From Microplitis mediator (Eukaryota > Arthropoda > Insecta > Hymenoptera > Braconidae): a DNA stretch of 64,000 nt. How positions within the stretch are numbered: the first letter of the stretch is position 1; the number at the start of each line of letters is the position of its first letter. The stretch lies in the NCBI RefSeq assembly GCF_029852145.1, contig NC_079974.1:23228082-23292081 (forward strand). Direction: 5' to 3'. A program made the translations under genes and the position numbers. Below, one piece after another: positions 33,502 through 45,900 of this stretch. Under the pieces are notes generated by a model. The model was given only the letters and a program-made list of their open reading frames with translations, did no database searches and was not told the DNA's origin.

Positions 33502-35580
33502 ATGAAGTCTTTTATCAATTATTCACGAGACTGCGAGTTTCCCATTGAAAATTTGCCGTACGGAGTTTTTTCTACGTCTGACCAGGTAACGATTTTACTA
33601 CTCGTTCAAAAATTACATATTTTTATAATTGTGTATTTATATTTATCCGATAATTTATATCCTTGGATCATTGAAGGCAGAGGTTATGGCTAAATTATAA
33701 ATTCATCTATGCTAGTATTTTTTTATTTAAAAAATAATCAAATCGTAATTGATTAATTTTTTTATCAAATTACTGCCTTTGATTAAGAAAATAAAAAAAA
33801 ACTAACAGCTGAGCTGTCCTTAATAATGAAGGATTTGGGAACCGGGTGATGGTAAAAAATATTTTCGCCGGTAAAAATTAAACCGCGGGATTTTCAAATT
33901 ATTTTTTTTTCTTAATTTATTTCAGTCACAGAAACATGTCGGAGTGGCGATTGGTGATCAAATACTCGATTTGTTTGCGATATCCCACTTATTTACCGGA
34001 CCTCTGTTATCTGGGAAGCAACAAGTCTTTCGACAGGATTGTCTCAATGACTTTATGTCACTCGGAAGACCCGCTTGGCTCGAAGCAAGATCGACTATTC
34101 AGAATTTGTTGTCTCCCTCAAACACGAAACTTCAAGAAGAGCCTCTGAGATCCAAGTAAATTTTATTTTTACCTCACAGTTAATAATCCAAAGCCTTCCA
34201 TATTTTATTATTACCCTCAATTAGACCCAGGGATTCAAAAAATGCCAATTATTTGGTTTCAACCAACGGTAATTACAAGAAATAAAATTATGTTCTAACT
34301 TGAAATTTAATTTCAGAGCTTTTGTCAAACTAGAATCAGCGACGATGCATTTGCCAGCAAAAATAGGAGATTACACGGACTTTTATTCATCAATTCATCA
34401 TGCTACTAATGTTGGAATCATGTTCCGGGGGAAAGAAAACGCTTTGATGCCAAACTGGTACCCGAATAATAAATTACCAATTTTTTTTTAAATTAATAAA
34501 TTACTGATAATCAGATTTTTTGGTAGGAAATATTTGCCAGTGGGTTATCACGGTCGCGCAAGTTCAGTAGTAGTATCAGGAACTCCACTGCGTCGTCCTC
34601 GAGGACAAACTGCTCCCGTGGAAGGTCAAGCCCCAGTCTACGGAACCTCGAAGCTGATGGACTTCGAACTAGAAGTTGCGTTTTTCGTCGGTGGACCTCC
34701 GACTAATCTCGGGGATTCAATCCCCGCTACGAAAGCTTACGAGCATATTTTTGGAATGGTTTTGATGAACGACTGGAGCGGTAAATTTTCAACCAATCAA
34801 CTGACTGCTCGCTTACATAAAATTTAGATGATTTATTCAAAAATTCCAGCAAGAGACATCCAGAAGTGGGAGTACGTGCCCTTGGGTCCATTTGGTGCAA
34901 AAAATTTCGGGACAACTATTTCACCATGGGTCGTAACTATGGAAGCTCTGGAACCTTTCAAAGTTCCTAACATGGACCAGGATCCAAAACCTTTTGAATA
35001 TCTCCAGCACAGTAATTTCTGTAACTTTGATATAAAACTTGAAGTCGACATCAAAAGTATTTTCATTTCAAATTATTCGAACGATTCTAATTAATTAATT
35101 AATTAATTAATTAATTAATTAATTAATTAATTAATTAATTTCTCAATGGCCTTAAATTCCAGCACCTAAAGGAGTTGTCACCACAGTGTCGCGTAGTAAC
35201 TACAAATACATGTACTGGACACCTCAGCAGCAACTTGCCCATCACACGGTAACAGGATGTAATATCAACCCTGGAGATCTGATGGCATCCGGTACAATAA
35301 GCGGCGAAGTAAGTTCATATAATTAATTTATATGAATGCTAATTGTCAATTATTGACTGTAATTAATTATTAATTATTACTGTAGACTGCTGATTCATTC
35401 GGATCCATGCTGGAGTTGTCATGGAAAGGAACCATGCCTGTATCAATGCAAGACGGAAGTACAAGAAAATTCCTTCAAGACAATGACGAAGTTATAATTC
35501 GCGGATATTGCGTTGGAGATGATTACAAAGTTGGATTTGGAGAATGCGCTGGAAAATTATTACCTGCCTACTCTGAATAA
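33502..35580 (+). CDS. FAH: Fumarylacetoacetase, seven exons
   Basis: Last enzyme of tyrosine catabolism; it hydrolyses fumarylacetoacetate to fumarate and acetoacetate in the cytosol. Exons: 33502-33585, 33926-34155, 34317-34457, 34527-34780, 34850-35056, 35163-35308 and 35386-35580, giving 418 aa against 419 in human. The second acceptor could instead be at 33932, two residues shorter. Seen: an N-terminal SH3-like domain start (ENLPYGVFST), then the hydrolase domain with IGDYTDFYSSIHHATNVG, the catalytic-histidine segment LPVGYHGRASS, the metal-binding acidic pair in [41 protein letters not shown] and GSMLELSWKG. All key segments are intact. The fifth intron is mostly an (AATT)n repeat. Confidence 0.95.
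35088..35140. repeat. (AATT)n microsatellite in FAH intron
   Basis: Thirteen or so uninterrupted AATT units fill half of the short intron between FAH exons 5 and 6. Confidence 0.9.
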
Positions 35581-35659
35581 TTATTTTTATATCAAATATA
35601 TATTTTTGTAATGCATTTAAATAAAAATTCATTCTGTATTTTTAAATAATAAAATTTTA

Positions 35660-36072
35660 ATGATCCTGAAGTTAACAGACAGTTTATAATTTTAGGATTT
35701 TTTTATCACAAAAAATTTATGAGAAAAAAAAAAAATAAAAAAATGCACTTGTAGAAAATTCAAAAAACTATATGTGCAATTTTTCAAAAATTTTTTTTTT
35801 TTGTTATTTATATTTAAAAAAAAACCAAAAATTATTTGACGTCGGCTAACTTCAGTATCATAAATTTTAATGATAGTAAAGTTAGCAGACATGTGAAATT
35901 TAAAAAATTTTTTTTAACAGATAAATAATGAAAAAAAAATATTTCTAAAAAAATGCACACGTCAGAAATTTCATAAACTATACGTGCAATTTTTCAAAAT
36001 ATTTTTTTTGATATTTATTTTTTGTTAAAAAAAATCCAAAAATTTTTAAATGTCTGCTAACTTTATCGTCAT
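35660..36072. mobile_element. Two AGCAGAC hairpin MITEs (family K), back to back
   Basis: Copies at 35660-35861 and 35870-36072. Each starts ATGATCCTGAAGTTAACAGA or a close variant and ends GTCGGCTAACTTCAGTATCA or TGTCTGCTAACTTTATCGTC. The middle holds ATGCACTTGTAGAAAATT, then ACTATATGTGCAATTTTT, which also pair. The whole element folds as one hairpin of about 200 bp. It is located in the FAH 3' flank. Confidence 0.8.
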
Positions 36073-36330
36073 TTTTTTTTGGGTTCGAGCCATCAATTAT
36101 TTGAACTTCAGTCCACAATTAATTTAATTTATAAGATTATAAATTTAATATTAATCAAAATTAATTAGTACTGACACTAAAAAAAATGTCAGACGTTTTA
36201 AAATTGACACTCATTAAATTTAATACTAACGTTAGATTGAATAAAATTTTTTTAATAAATCTAGATCATTTATAAATTTATGATCGCGAAAATGTATGAC
36301 TTAACATAAAATTTTTAAAAACCGACTTAC

Positions 36331-36630
36331 CGACCGGTGAAATTCAAAATTCAAGCTCCCGCTCAAAATGGCCGCTGCTCAACACTTTTACTGATCACGA
36401 AAAAAAATAAAATAATCACTTTACACATTTAATTAATCACTATTATCACTCACACACTTTTTTTATCACATAATTAATCACTTGAAATAATAATTTATAA
36501 TTAAAAACTTTTTTTAACGACACCAAAAACTATTTGAACTTCCACTGATGCCGAGCCGACCGTTTGCGAGTAATTTCTGAAATGAACTGCAGCCGTCCAG
36601 CAAAACGTATCAGTGCTGCCATCTTGCCGC
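36331..36630 (-). other. Orphan 5'-UTR-like exon with YY1-type promoter word
   Basis: The minus strand reads GCGGCAAGATGGCAGCACTG at the upstream end, an AAGATGGC word typical of YY1-type TATA-less promoters. It then runs through AAGTG-rich DNA to CACCGGTCG followed by the donor GTAAGTCGG at 36330. Composition and layout resemble an insect 5'-UTR exon. No coding exon on this strand is recognisable between here and position 1, so the partner exons are unknown. It could serve a long gene spanning FAH and GAD or a non-coding RNA. Confidence 0.35.
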
Positions 36631-37082
36631 GAAAAAAAAATTCAAATTAAATAAATTATAATAATTTTAATTAACGATACTGAAGTCAGCCGATGTTTAA
36701 TGATTTTTTTCAAAATTATAAATTATAAAAAAAAGTTTTACAAAATGTCACCTATGGTTTTTTTCTATTTTCTTAATATACAAATTAAAATTTTTTTTTC
36801 TTATTCAAAAAATTGTTAATTGTTTGCTTACTTCAGGATCATTTTGAATTCCTGATCCCCGACATTTTGAGACAATTAATTAAATATGATTCGAAAATTT
36901 CTAAGATAATTACAAGACATGCGCAAAAAAATTCGATTATCGGAAATTATTTAATCCGAGGAAATTTTCTCTGCCTCTTTTCCGTCTCAAGTCCCAAATA
37001 CTAAATTTAGAAAATTTAATCAATTAATTAATTAAATGAAGTAACACTCAGTCATATGTGACAGTAATAAAAATATATATAT

Positions 37083-37279
37083 ATGAGTGCGAATGTAGCA
37101 GTCATCAGACATATTTAAAATTATAAATAAATATAGTAAATAATTAATAAAATAAAATTTTTTAAAAATGCGCATTAAAAAAATTAATGTGCATTTTTTA
37201 TAAATATTATTTTTAAAATTATTTACTCTATTTTTTCATAATTTTAAATTTGTCTGATGTCTGCTACATTGACACTCAT
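37083..37279. mobile_element. AGCAGAC hairpin MITE, family T
   Basis: Begins ATGAGTGCGAATGTAGCAGT and ends GTCTGCTACATTGACACTCA. Inner arms AAATTTAAAATTATAAATA-type pair with their complement, and the loop has paired ATGCGCATT words. Folds as one imperfect hairpin of about 197 bp. Confidence 0.75.
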
Positions 37280-38144
37280 AAAAATATATAAAATTTGCCC
37301 ATAATTTAAAATGAATTTTATTTAAATATTAAAACCCACCAATCAGAGATAATTAAATAAAAATAATAAATTATTTTATGGTATTATCATTTATTTATAT
37401 AAATTTTTAAAAATTAATTCGAGTTATAAATTTAATTACAATAAACTTAAAACTTGATCAAGTCTTTTGAATTCGCAACTTAATAATGAAAAAAAAATAA
37501 AATACATTTACCGCTTTATTTACACAATAAGCTAAACAATAATTAGGAGACACAACAAATTTAGCTGGAAAAAAATGACGAATAAAAAAAAGTTACTTAG
37601 ACATAATCGGTAATCGAATTATTACCTATCGGCAAAAGTAACTATCAGCAATTATGTATTTACAAAAAATAACCTGCGTATAAAATTTATTGAAATAATA
37701 TAAAAATTATCAAGTCCATTGGTAAATACTTAGTCACTCTTTAAATTAACTAGACGACTTACTTATCGTAATATTAATTATTAACTTTTAAAATTTAATC
37801 ATCAGATTGTAGTCAGCGGACTTAATCGCTCGCCACGAACATTTCATTATTGCAACTATTAATTAATATTAATTACTATAATTAATCAATTTATTTATTC
37901 AAGTAGACATATGTGGAGTGATTTGATTGATTGATTAATTAATTAACGCGACATATGTTTACTTAATTTCGATTTACAAAATCAAGTGTTCGTAGTAGCA
38001 AGTAAAGTACCTGACATAAGTATAGATGTTACTTAATTATAAATAGAAATCACTGATATAATAATTTATAGTATTATTTTTATTAATTAATTAATTAATA
38101 AATTAAATTTTATGAATTTATCCAGCCTTGGAGCTGCTTTACTA

Positions 38145-40678
38145 TCAAGGATTAGTTGACTCCTTCTTCGTCTCCTCGTTCAATATGTTGTTTTTTTCAT
38201 CCTTTTCATCTGTAAAAATTTTTATTCATTTATTAGACCAACTACTAATTAATTAAATCAATTAAAAACTTAATTAACTAAATATAAATTATACCTTTAG
38301 CTTCATTCTTAATATCATCCTCTTTTTTGATATCAGTCTCCATGGGCTCCTGTCCTTTTTCGAGCCTTGGCCTCTTCCTCGCACCCTTGAAAGATCTGTT
38401 GTCTCTGCGCCCGCCCTCTCCTTCGTCTTCACTATCACTGTACTCGTTATCATGCTGGATCCTCTTGTCGATGTCCCGCTGAGGCAGTCTTTCATCAGGA
38501 TTAACCTTCTCTTCAGCTTCGGAGTCTTCAATGTTGGCGCCGTCTTCGGGAATCGCCTGGACTTGGACACCAGGAGCATGCGGAAGCATCCGAAGATTTT
38601 CAAACAAACGAGTCTTTATTTTCTCCAAGTACTCAATTGTATTTTGGTTGCCCATATTGGACGGACTGATGTGGAGTTTAAAATCGGGTCCAAAATATTC
38701 AAAGTAGTCGTTGTAAGGAAGTTCATTTGCGATTTCGCATCCGAGAGCAACCGAAGTCTCGTATGTCCAACATCTTGACACATTTCTGATGGTGTATCCG
38801 CCCCCGCCGACCATCAAGAATGGGAGGTTGTATTTCTTTACAAATTCAACGCATTTACCATGACCGCGGACTGTGAGGTTGAAGCATCCAAGCCGGTCGC
38901 CGGTTAAAGAGTCGGCTCCGCATTGCAGGACCACCGCAGAAGGTTGGAAGGTTTCCATTACTTTTGAAATTATTGGAACGAAGATGGACTCGTAGCTGTC
39001 GTCATCCATGCCGTCGCGAAGGGGAATATTGACGGCGTAATATTTCCCTTTACCCGCTCCGATGTCTCTCAGGTCACCAGTGCCGGGGAAGTACTCGCCG
39101 TACTTGTGGAAAGACACCGTCATCACTCGGTCAGTTGTGTAGAAAGCTTCTTCTACTCCATCCCCGTGATGGACATCGATATCAATGTACAGAACACGCT
39201 GGTGGTACTTAAGAAGCTCCAGGATACCCAAGACAATGTCGTTGACGTAACAGAACCCGGAAGCTTCGCTCTTCTTGGCGTGATGGAGACCTCCGCCCCA
39301 GTTGATACAAATTTCTGAAGCCATTTTGTTCAACTTGACGGCCGCGGCCACTGACCCACCGGCGGACAACTGGCAGAACTCGTAGAGACCATCGAAGACT
39401 GGACAATCTTCCCCCACATTGAACCTCTGCATCTGTTTGTTGTACTCAGACATATTGTCGGGGCGAATCGACCGTAGAAATCGAATGTACTCGTCGCTGT
39501 GGAATTTGGTCATCTCGTCGGCTGTCGCTTTGTGCGGCCGGTAGATCTCCATTTTCCTGTAGAGCCCGTAGTTCAACAGCAAGTTGTGGGTCATGCGTAT
39601 TCTGTGCGGCTTCATCGGGTGACCTTGCCCGTAATAATAATTTCCAATGTCACCTAGAATTAGATTGAATTTTTTTTTAATATTTTACGCGCGAAAATAT
39701 TAAATTACAAATTAATAAATTAAAATAACTCCAAATTAATCAATTAAAAATATTAATTATCAGCTATAAATTATTATTTAGTAATTAATTTGTATAATAA
39801 ATTTACTCCATTTTTTAAAGTAAATTAATACGAGTGTGAATGTAGCAGACATCAAACAAATTTAAAATTATAATGGAGTAAATAATTTGAAAAAAATATT
39901 TTAAAAAAATGCACTTATTAATTTTTGAATTCTCTAAATGAGTATTTTTTTTTAATTAAATTATTTACTCTATTTATTTATAATTTAAAAATTGTCTGAC
40001 GTCTGCTACACTCAGACTCATAAATTAATTTATTATTAATAAAAAAAAAAAAAAAATTAAAATCAACTCTAAAAAAATTTGCTAAATAATAAAAATAAAA
40101 AAAATTGGAGGTTATTTTAATTTCGATAGAGTTTATAGAATAATGTGAGGGAGGACGCGATTTTTTTTTAAATAAATAATAATGACGGCAAACAAAAAAA
40201 ATAAAAATAATAATAAATAAACATTGAATCTTATCTTAATAATAGAATAAGATCAAGTAATAAAAAATATGAACATGATTTATCATAAAATATATTGTTT
40301 TTGTAAAGTTAACGCGAGAGATTTAATTTATCACTACGGTCACGTACTCATGGCGTCTTTTGCAAACTACGGTCGCGCTTTTCAATAAACCGACGAATCT
40401 CTCGGCTTAACGGTAGCAAAACAGTATCACTGGATAAAAAAATCATTTTACATAAATTCTTATACTATTTTTATTTAAAATATGAGTATTTGATGACGTA
40501 GTGAACTTATGGATGATTTAAAATAATAAATAAAGTAAAAATACGAAGAGTAAAAAAACTACTGCGGGGTAAAGCGTCACGTTGTTGGGTTAAGATTTAG
40601 AGATTAAATTTAAATAAAAAAACACTCACTGTCATAATAATAGCAAACACGTTTTTTACTATGCGGCTGAATAGACAT
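38145..40678 (-). CDS. HDAC1: Histone deacetylase HDAC1 (Rpd3), three exons
   Basis: Class I zinc-dependent lysine deacetylase, the catalytic core of the Sin3, NuRD and CoREST repressor complexes, in the nucleus. Exons on the minus strand: 40678-40630, 39653-38295 and 38209-38145, giving 490 aa (human HDAC1 has 482). Seen: CYYYDSDIGNYYYGQGHPMK at the N-terminus, the charge-relay and zinc-site segments NWGGGLHHAKKSEASGFCYV, YIDIDVHHGDGVEEAFY and QCGADSLTGDRLG, the catalytic-tyrosine loop LMVGGGGYTIRNV, and an acidic then basic tail (EYSDSEDEGEGGRR, GARKRPRLEK). Nothing is missing. Intron 1 carries a family T MITE. The gene is divergent from ABHD2 with about 2.3 kb between start codons. An AAGATGGCG word lies upstream near 40909. 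Confidence 0.97.
39829..40021. mobile_element. AGCAGAC hairpin MITE, family T, in HDAC1 intron 1
   Basis: CGAGTGTGAATGTAGCAGAC at one end and GTCTGCTACACTCAGACTCA at the other, with paired ATTTAAAATTATAA words and a loop containing GCACTTATTAATTTT. About 193 bp. Confidence 0.75.
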
Positions 40679-41169
40679 TTTGATTAATTTATTAACTTAA
40701 ATACGATTATTAATTAATTTAGATAATTTTATTTAAGACAAAACACGCGGCAACTTTGGAGAGTTCAGGATCTGACTGAAAACTGAAGCCAAAAGCCAAA
40801 GCCAACTGGAATGAGGGAGATCAGGAGAAAGAGATAACCCGAGAACTGATGGTAGAAGAGTGACATTACTCAAGTGTTCTGTGATGTGAGGGTTCTTTTG
40901 GTTGCTAAAAGATGGCGCGCGAACGCGGGCTAATTATGGTGAATTCAAATTATATAAATAATGATAATAAAGACGGATAATTACAGAGTACTCTTACGAA
41001 GTAGAGTAAATATCATTCAGGAAATTATTATTTACATCTTTTTTTAGAAATTTTCACGGTATATTATCTGGTACTTGACACGTGTCCATTTAAAATTTTA
41101 AAGGAAAATAAAAACAAGACACCGCAAAAAATAAAAAAATTCATTTTTCATGACTGAAATTTCCCTTTA

Positions 41170-41707
41170 CAGGAAAAAAAAAACCAAAAATATGCACATG
41201 TAGAAAATTGAAAAAACTCTAGCTGGAATTTTTTCAAACATTTTTTTTTTTCAATGATTTATCATTTTTAAAAAAATCCAAAAATTATCAAACGTCGGGT
41301 AACTATGATACTGAAGTTAGCAGACGTCTAATAATTTTGGGATTTTTTTTTTAGACGATAAACCATAAAAAATAAAATATTTGAAAAAATTGCACCTGTA
41401 GTTTTTTAAATTTTCTACATGTGCATATTTTTAGTTTTTTTTTTTTTTGCAATTGATTTGTTGAGAAACAAAAATTCAAAAATTTTTAAATGTCTGCTAA
41501 CTTCAGGATCATAGTTAGCCGATGTCTAATAATTTTTGAAATTTATTTGAAACGATAAATATTTAAAAAAAAAATATTTGAAAAAATTGCACTTAGAGTT
41601 TTTTAAATTTACTACATGTGCATATTTTTAGATTTTTTTTTTTTGTAATTTATTTGTTGCAAAAAAAAATCAGAAAATTTTGAATTGTCGGCTAACTTCA
41701 GGATCAT
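41170..41707. mobile_element. Cluster of three AGCAGAC hairpin MITEs (family K)
   Basis: A left-truncated copy (about 41170-41310), a full copy (41305-41512) and an overlapping copy (41511-41707). Ends are of the ATGATACTGAAGTTAGCAGA and CTGCTAACTTCAGGATCAT types, and adjacent copies share the terminal ATCAT/ATGAT. They lie in the HDAC1-ABHD2 intergenic region. Confidence 0.75.
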
Positions 41708-42299
41708 GGGTAACTCCAGTATCGTAATTTTTCCAAGAAAAAAATATGAAAACTCTTTTAAAAAAAATTTTATCCCTCAACAGAAATGTTAGTAATTTAT
41801 TTCATTCAAAAAAAATTTATCAGTTTCTCTCTTCTAAAAAAATTAAAAAAATTTGAATTAGATTTTCTACTAGTCGAAAGACTTTCACTCATTCCAGAAG
41901 GATTTAAGTAACAGTAAAAATAAATCGCAAATAGAAACTTCAACTTGACCTCACCTCGACCCCCAAATCTCGATAACTTTATTTTCCAAAAACGTTTTTA
42001 ATTCGTTTTAAAATTGGCGCCCGCGCACGCGCAAATATATTTCCCTCTCTTTTCACGCGGCGCCTTCTCTTTTTAAATTCCGTTCAATTCTACCACCTAC
42101 TTAACGCCATCTTAAACCTTTTCATGTATACACACACATACATACTCACATACATCCCATAGAAATTATTAACTGGTAGTAGTCGATCATACGACCCAGT
42201 ATTACTCACCCAAAAGAGTGCGATTTAATAATAATAACAATAATAAAAGTAACACCGATCAGTAACCTCAAGTCTGTGTGTGGCCAATTGCCAATATGT

Positions 42300-42427
42300 A
42301 ATTGCAATATATATATATATACATACACATATATATTTATATATATATCTTCATATTTAAAAACATAATTGTCTATGTCTAAGACGTCTAAGAAATAGTG
42401 AGGTTGGTATTACGTATAGTGTACGAA

Positions 42428-42470
<43 letters not shown>

Positions 42471-42480
42471 GTGTGTGTAT
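42300..42480. repeat. (TA)n / (TATG)n microsatellites upstream of ABHD2
   Basis: Long alternating TA runs with CATA interruptions, notably near 42306-42350 and 42430-42470. Probably 5' flank or UTR of ABHD2. Confidence 0.8.
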
Positions 42481-42957
42481 ATAAATTGATTGCCATGAAG
42501 TAAAGGACTCATATCAATATTATACATAACGAATTAAAACCTGTATATATATATGTATATATGTATACTAAAAATCAAAACATATAATAATGTAAAGTAT
42601 AATAATTAATAGATTAATTAATGTGTTAAATTTCAGTGAAACAGTATTTGGATTAACCGATAGTAAAAAATATTCCATGCGTTGTCAGGCCGAAAATTAC
42701 TACGATGTAATTAATTGATAAGACAAGAGGACGATATGAAAGTGATTTAAAAATGATGATAATTGATTATTACTTTAATAATTATTATTATAATGATCAA
42801 GTTTTTATAAATATACGTGTTGTGTTCGTGTGTCCAATAGCATAACCGAGTCGGAGAAATCGTTGACAGAACGACAGTTTTATTGTTATTATATAAAAAA
42901 TATATATGCTGATTATTTGAGTACAAGTGGAGGAATAATAATAAAGTTCATTAAAAA

Positions 42958-45900
42958 ATGTCAACGGCATTGCTAGCTGTCATTGCTGTTATTCTGTGTA
43001 TTCTTTTTAGAATTTTAAATGTCAACAGTTCACCAAAAAAACCGGTACTTGTTTGCCAAGACACCGTTTTTTTGTCTACAATTCTTAAAATTGCTCCAGT
43101 AATTGGGGAACCGTAAGTTCATTTTTTTATCTGCCCATCGTTTTATTCGTCTTGATAATTGATGATAATTTTGTAGCTACAAGCCAACGAGACTCTGGGG
43201 ATTTAGCGGTCATGTGCAGACGATCGTCCACAGTATCATTGGTCGCGTCCGATGTCCGTGGCCCATTGGCGAACGAGTTTACATAATTCTTGTTGATGGA
43301 ACTACTTTAACTTACGATTTATATCAACCGCTGAGTAACGGTCACGAAGGTCAGCTATTTATCGCTAAGTTTTATTGCTCATTTTTAAATAAATAAATAA
43401 TAAATCTGTTACTTTAATAATTTAAATAAACTAGATGACATCACAGTAGCAATTGCTCCAGGAATTGGCAATACTTCCGAGAGTGTCTACATCAGGACAT
43501 TTGTACATTTTGCTCAGTGTCATGGGTACAGATGCGCGGTGCTCAATCATGTTGGAGCACTTTCAAGTGTCAAGGTCACCGCACCAAGAATATTTTCTTA
43601 TGGTAAAATTATTATTTTTTACTGGTCCTGAAGTCAGTGGACAATTTAATATTTTTGGTGATGGTCTAGAGGTGGGGCTCCACCTTCTTTTGGCCATAAA
43701 AATATTTGTATCAGGAATTTTTTAATTATTCGACTCTTCGGTGGATTGATGATGAAAAAAAAAAGAATATTTCTATTAGTTATGGCGGTTTGAAAATTTT
43801 AAAAATCAAAAATGATTTTTTTACATTAATTAGTTTATAAAATTTTATGATACTGAAGTTAGCCGACGTCTAATAATTTTTTGATTTTTTTTTAAACGAA
43901 TTATAAAAAAAAAATATTTAGAAAAATTGCACCTGTATTTAAAATTTTCTACATGTGCATATTTTTAGTTTTTGATTTTTTTGTAATTGATCTGTTGAAA
44001 AAAAAATCTGAAAATTACTAATTGTCTGCTAAATTCAGGATCATAAAATTTTTCGATTTTTTTCTCAACAAATCAATTACCAAAAAAATGGGACCAACCC
44101 CAAAACTTACCCTTATTTTCGAGCTCAGAGAACTCAAAAACGATACTGCTGATAAACTTTTGAGTTCAAAAAACGGTCGGACCGAAAAAAAAATCATTTT
44201 TGTCCATGATCCTGAAGTTGGCAGACAATTAATAATTTTCGAATTTTTTTTCTACTAATTAATTCCAAAAAAAAAAAACTAAAAAAATGCACATGTAGAA
44301 AATTAAAAAAACTATAAGTGCAATTATTTCAAAAAATTTTTTTTTTTATAATTTATCGTTTTTTGAAAATTCAAACAAAAATTAGTAGACGTCAGCCAAA
44401 CTCAGTATCATTATTTTAAAATAAAATCTCTAGAAGACAGAACTTAAAATATGAAAAAAATGTAATTAATTACAGGCCACACTGATGATTATCATGTCAT
44501 GCTATCAAGTTTGCTTGATAAGCACCCCAGCACAAAAATAGTCTGCGTAGGATTTAGTTTAGGTGGTAATCTCGTTACCAAGTACATGGGCGAGAGAGCG
44601 ACCACTAAATCGCCTCAGATAATAGGCGGAATTTCAATTTGCCAAGGCTACAATGCTATCGAGTACGTAATGACTGATGACTAATAGTACCAGCTGTCAT
44701 TGAGCAAATAAAAGTGATTTAATAAACAACAATAAATATTTTTTATTTCAGAGGCACTAATTATTTACTCAACTGGCAGAACTTCCGTCGGTTCTACCTC
44801 TACATAATGACTGAGTCCGTTAAAAATATTATTTTGAAGCACAAAAATGTTTTATTGTCGGAAGAAGTTAAAAAACGACACAATCTTAATGAGAGAGAAA
44901 TTATTTCTGCCGCGACACTGCCGGAACTCGATGAGGCCTACACGAAACGAGTTAGTTCAGCTTTTTATTTCTTCAATAAATAAATAATTCGATAATTATT
45001 TTATTTTATTATATTTCAGATACATAATTTTAGATCAGTCTCTGAATTATACAAATGGAGTAGTAGTATTAATTATTTAAAAGACATAACAACACCAATG
45101 GTATTTATAAACGCTCTTGATGATCCAATCGTTCCCGAGATGTTACTGGTACCGATAAAACAACACGCTGGTAAATTTATTTATTATATTTTTTAATTTA
45201 AATAAATTATCCAGACCCTAGTCTTCTAAAAAATTTTTTTATAAATTTATAGACTTTTCCATGGGTAAGAGAACCAGTAGCCAGCCTTCATATATTAAAA
45301 TATATGCTGGGTACTGGTGCTCTTACCCTAGTTAATGATAAAATATCCTGTAAAAAATCGGGAATGAATTTGGAGTAAATATGAATTTTATTTTAATTCA
45401 AATTCACTCTTTAAAAAAATTACTCCTCTACGGAGCGAATGTTAATTTTTTTTTTTTCAGGAGACGGATGTGAATTTTAATCCGCATTCAGATCCAGAAT
45501 TTTAACATAAAAATAAATTCTCCCAGAGTGAATTTAATTTCGATGAAATTTAATAAATAAAAAATAATCTGCTCCGCACTCTGGATTTAAGGGGGTATTC
45601 TGGTTTAGAAGCCCGAATTTTAGGTATTTTTTCGGACGCGATAAAAAAAAACAAAAATTATTTTTACTATACATTTTTTTATAAGCTTTTTATTGATATT
45701 TTGAGAATACAAAACATTAATAATATAAGAAAAAAAATTAAATTTCAAAAAACTGCAGGTCGGCGCAGTGGGGACTGATGGAAAAATGGCTTGTCCTGGT
45801 GTGCAGGATATAAATCCCATGACCTGAAATGGGAATCCATGAATAATTCGTAATGAGGAAGGGTGTAGTTATCGCACTACGAAACGTTTTTGAAAAAGAA

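Noticed and set aside
39106..39318. Open frames antisense to HDAC1
   Set aside because: Shadows of the conserved HDAC1 coding sequence on the opposite strand.
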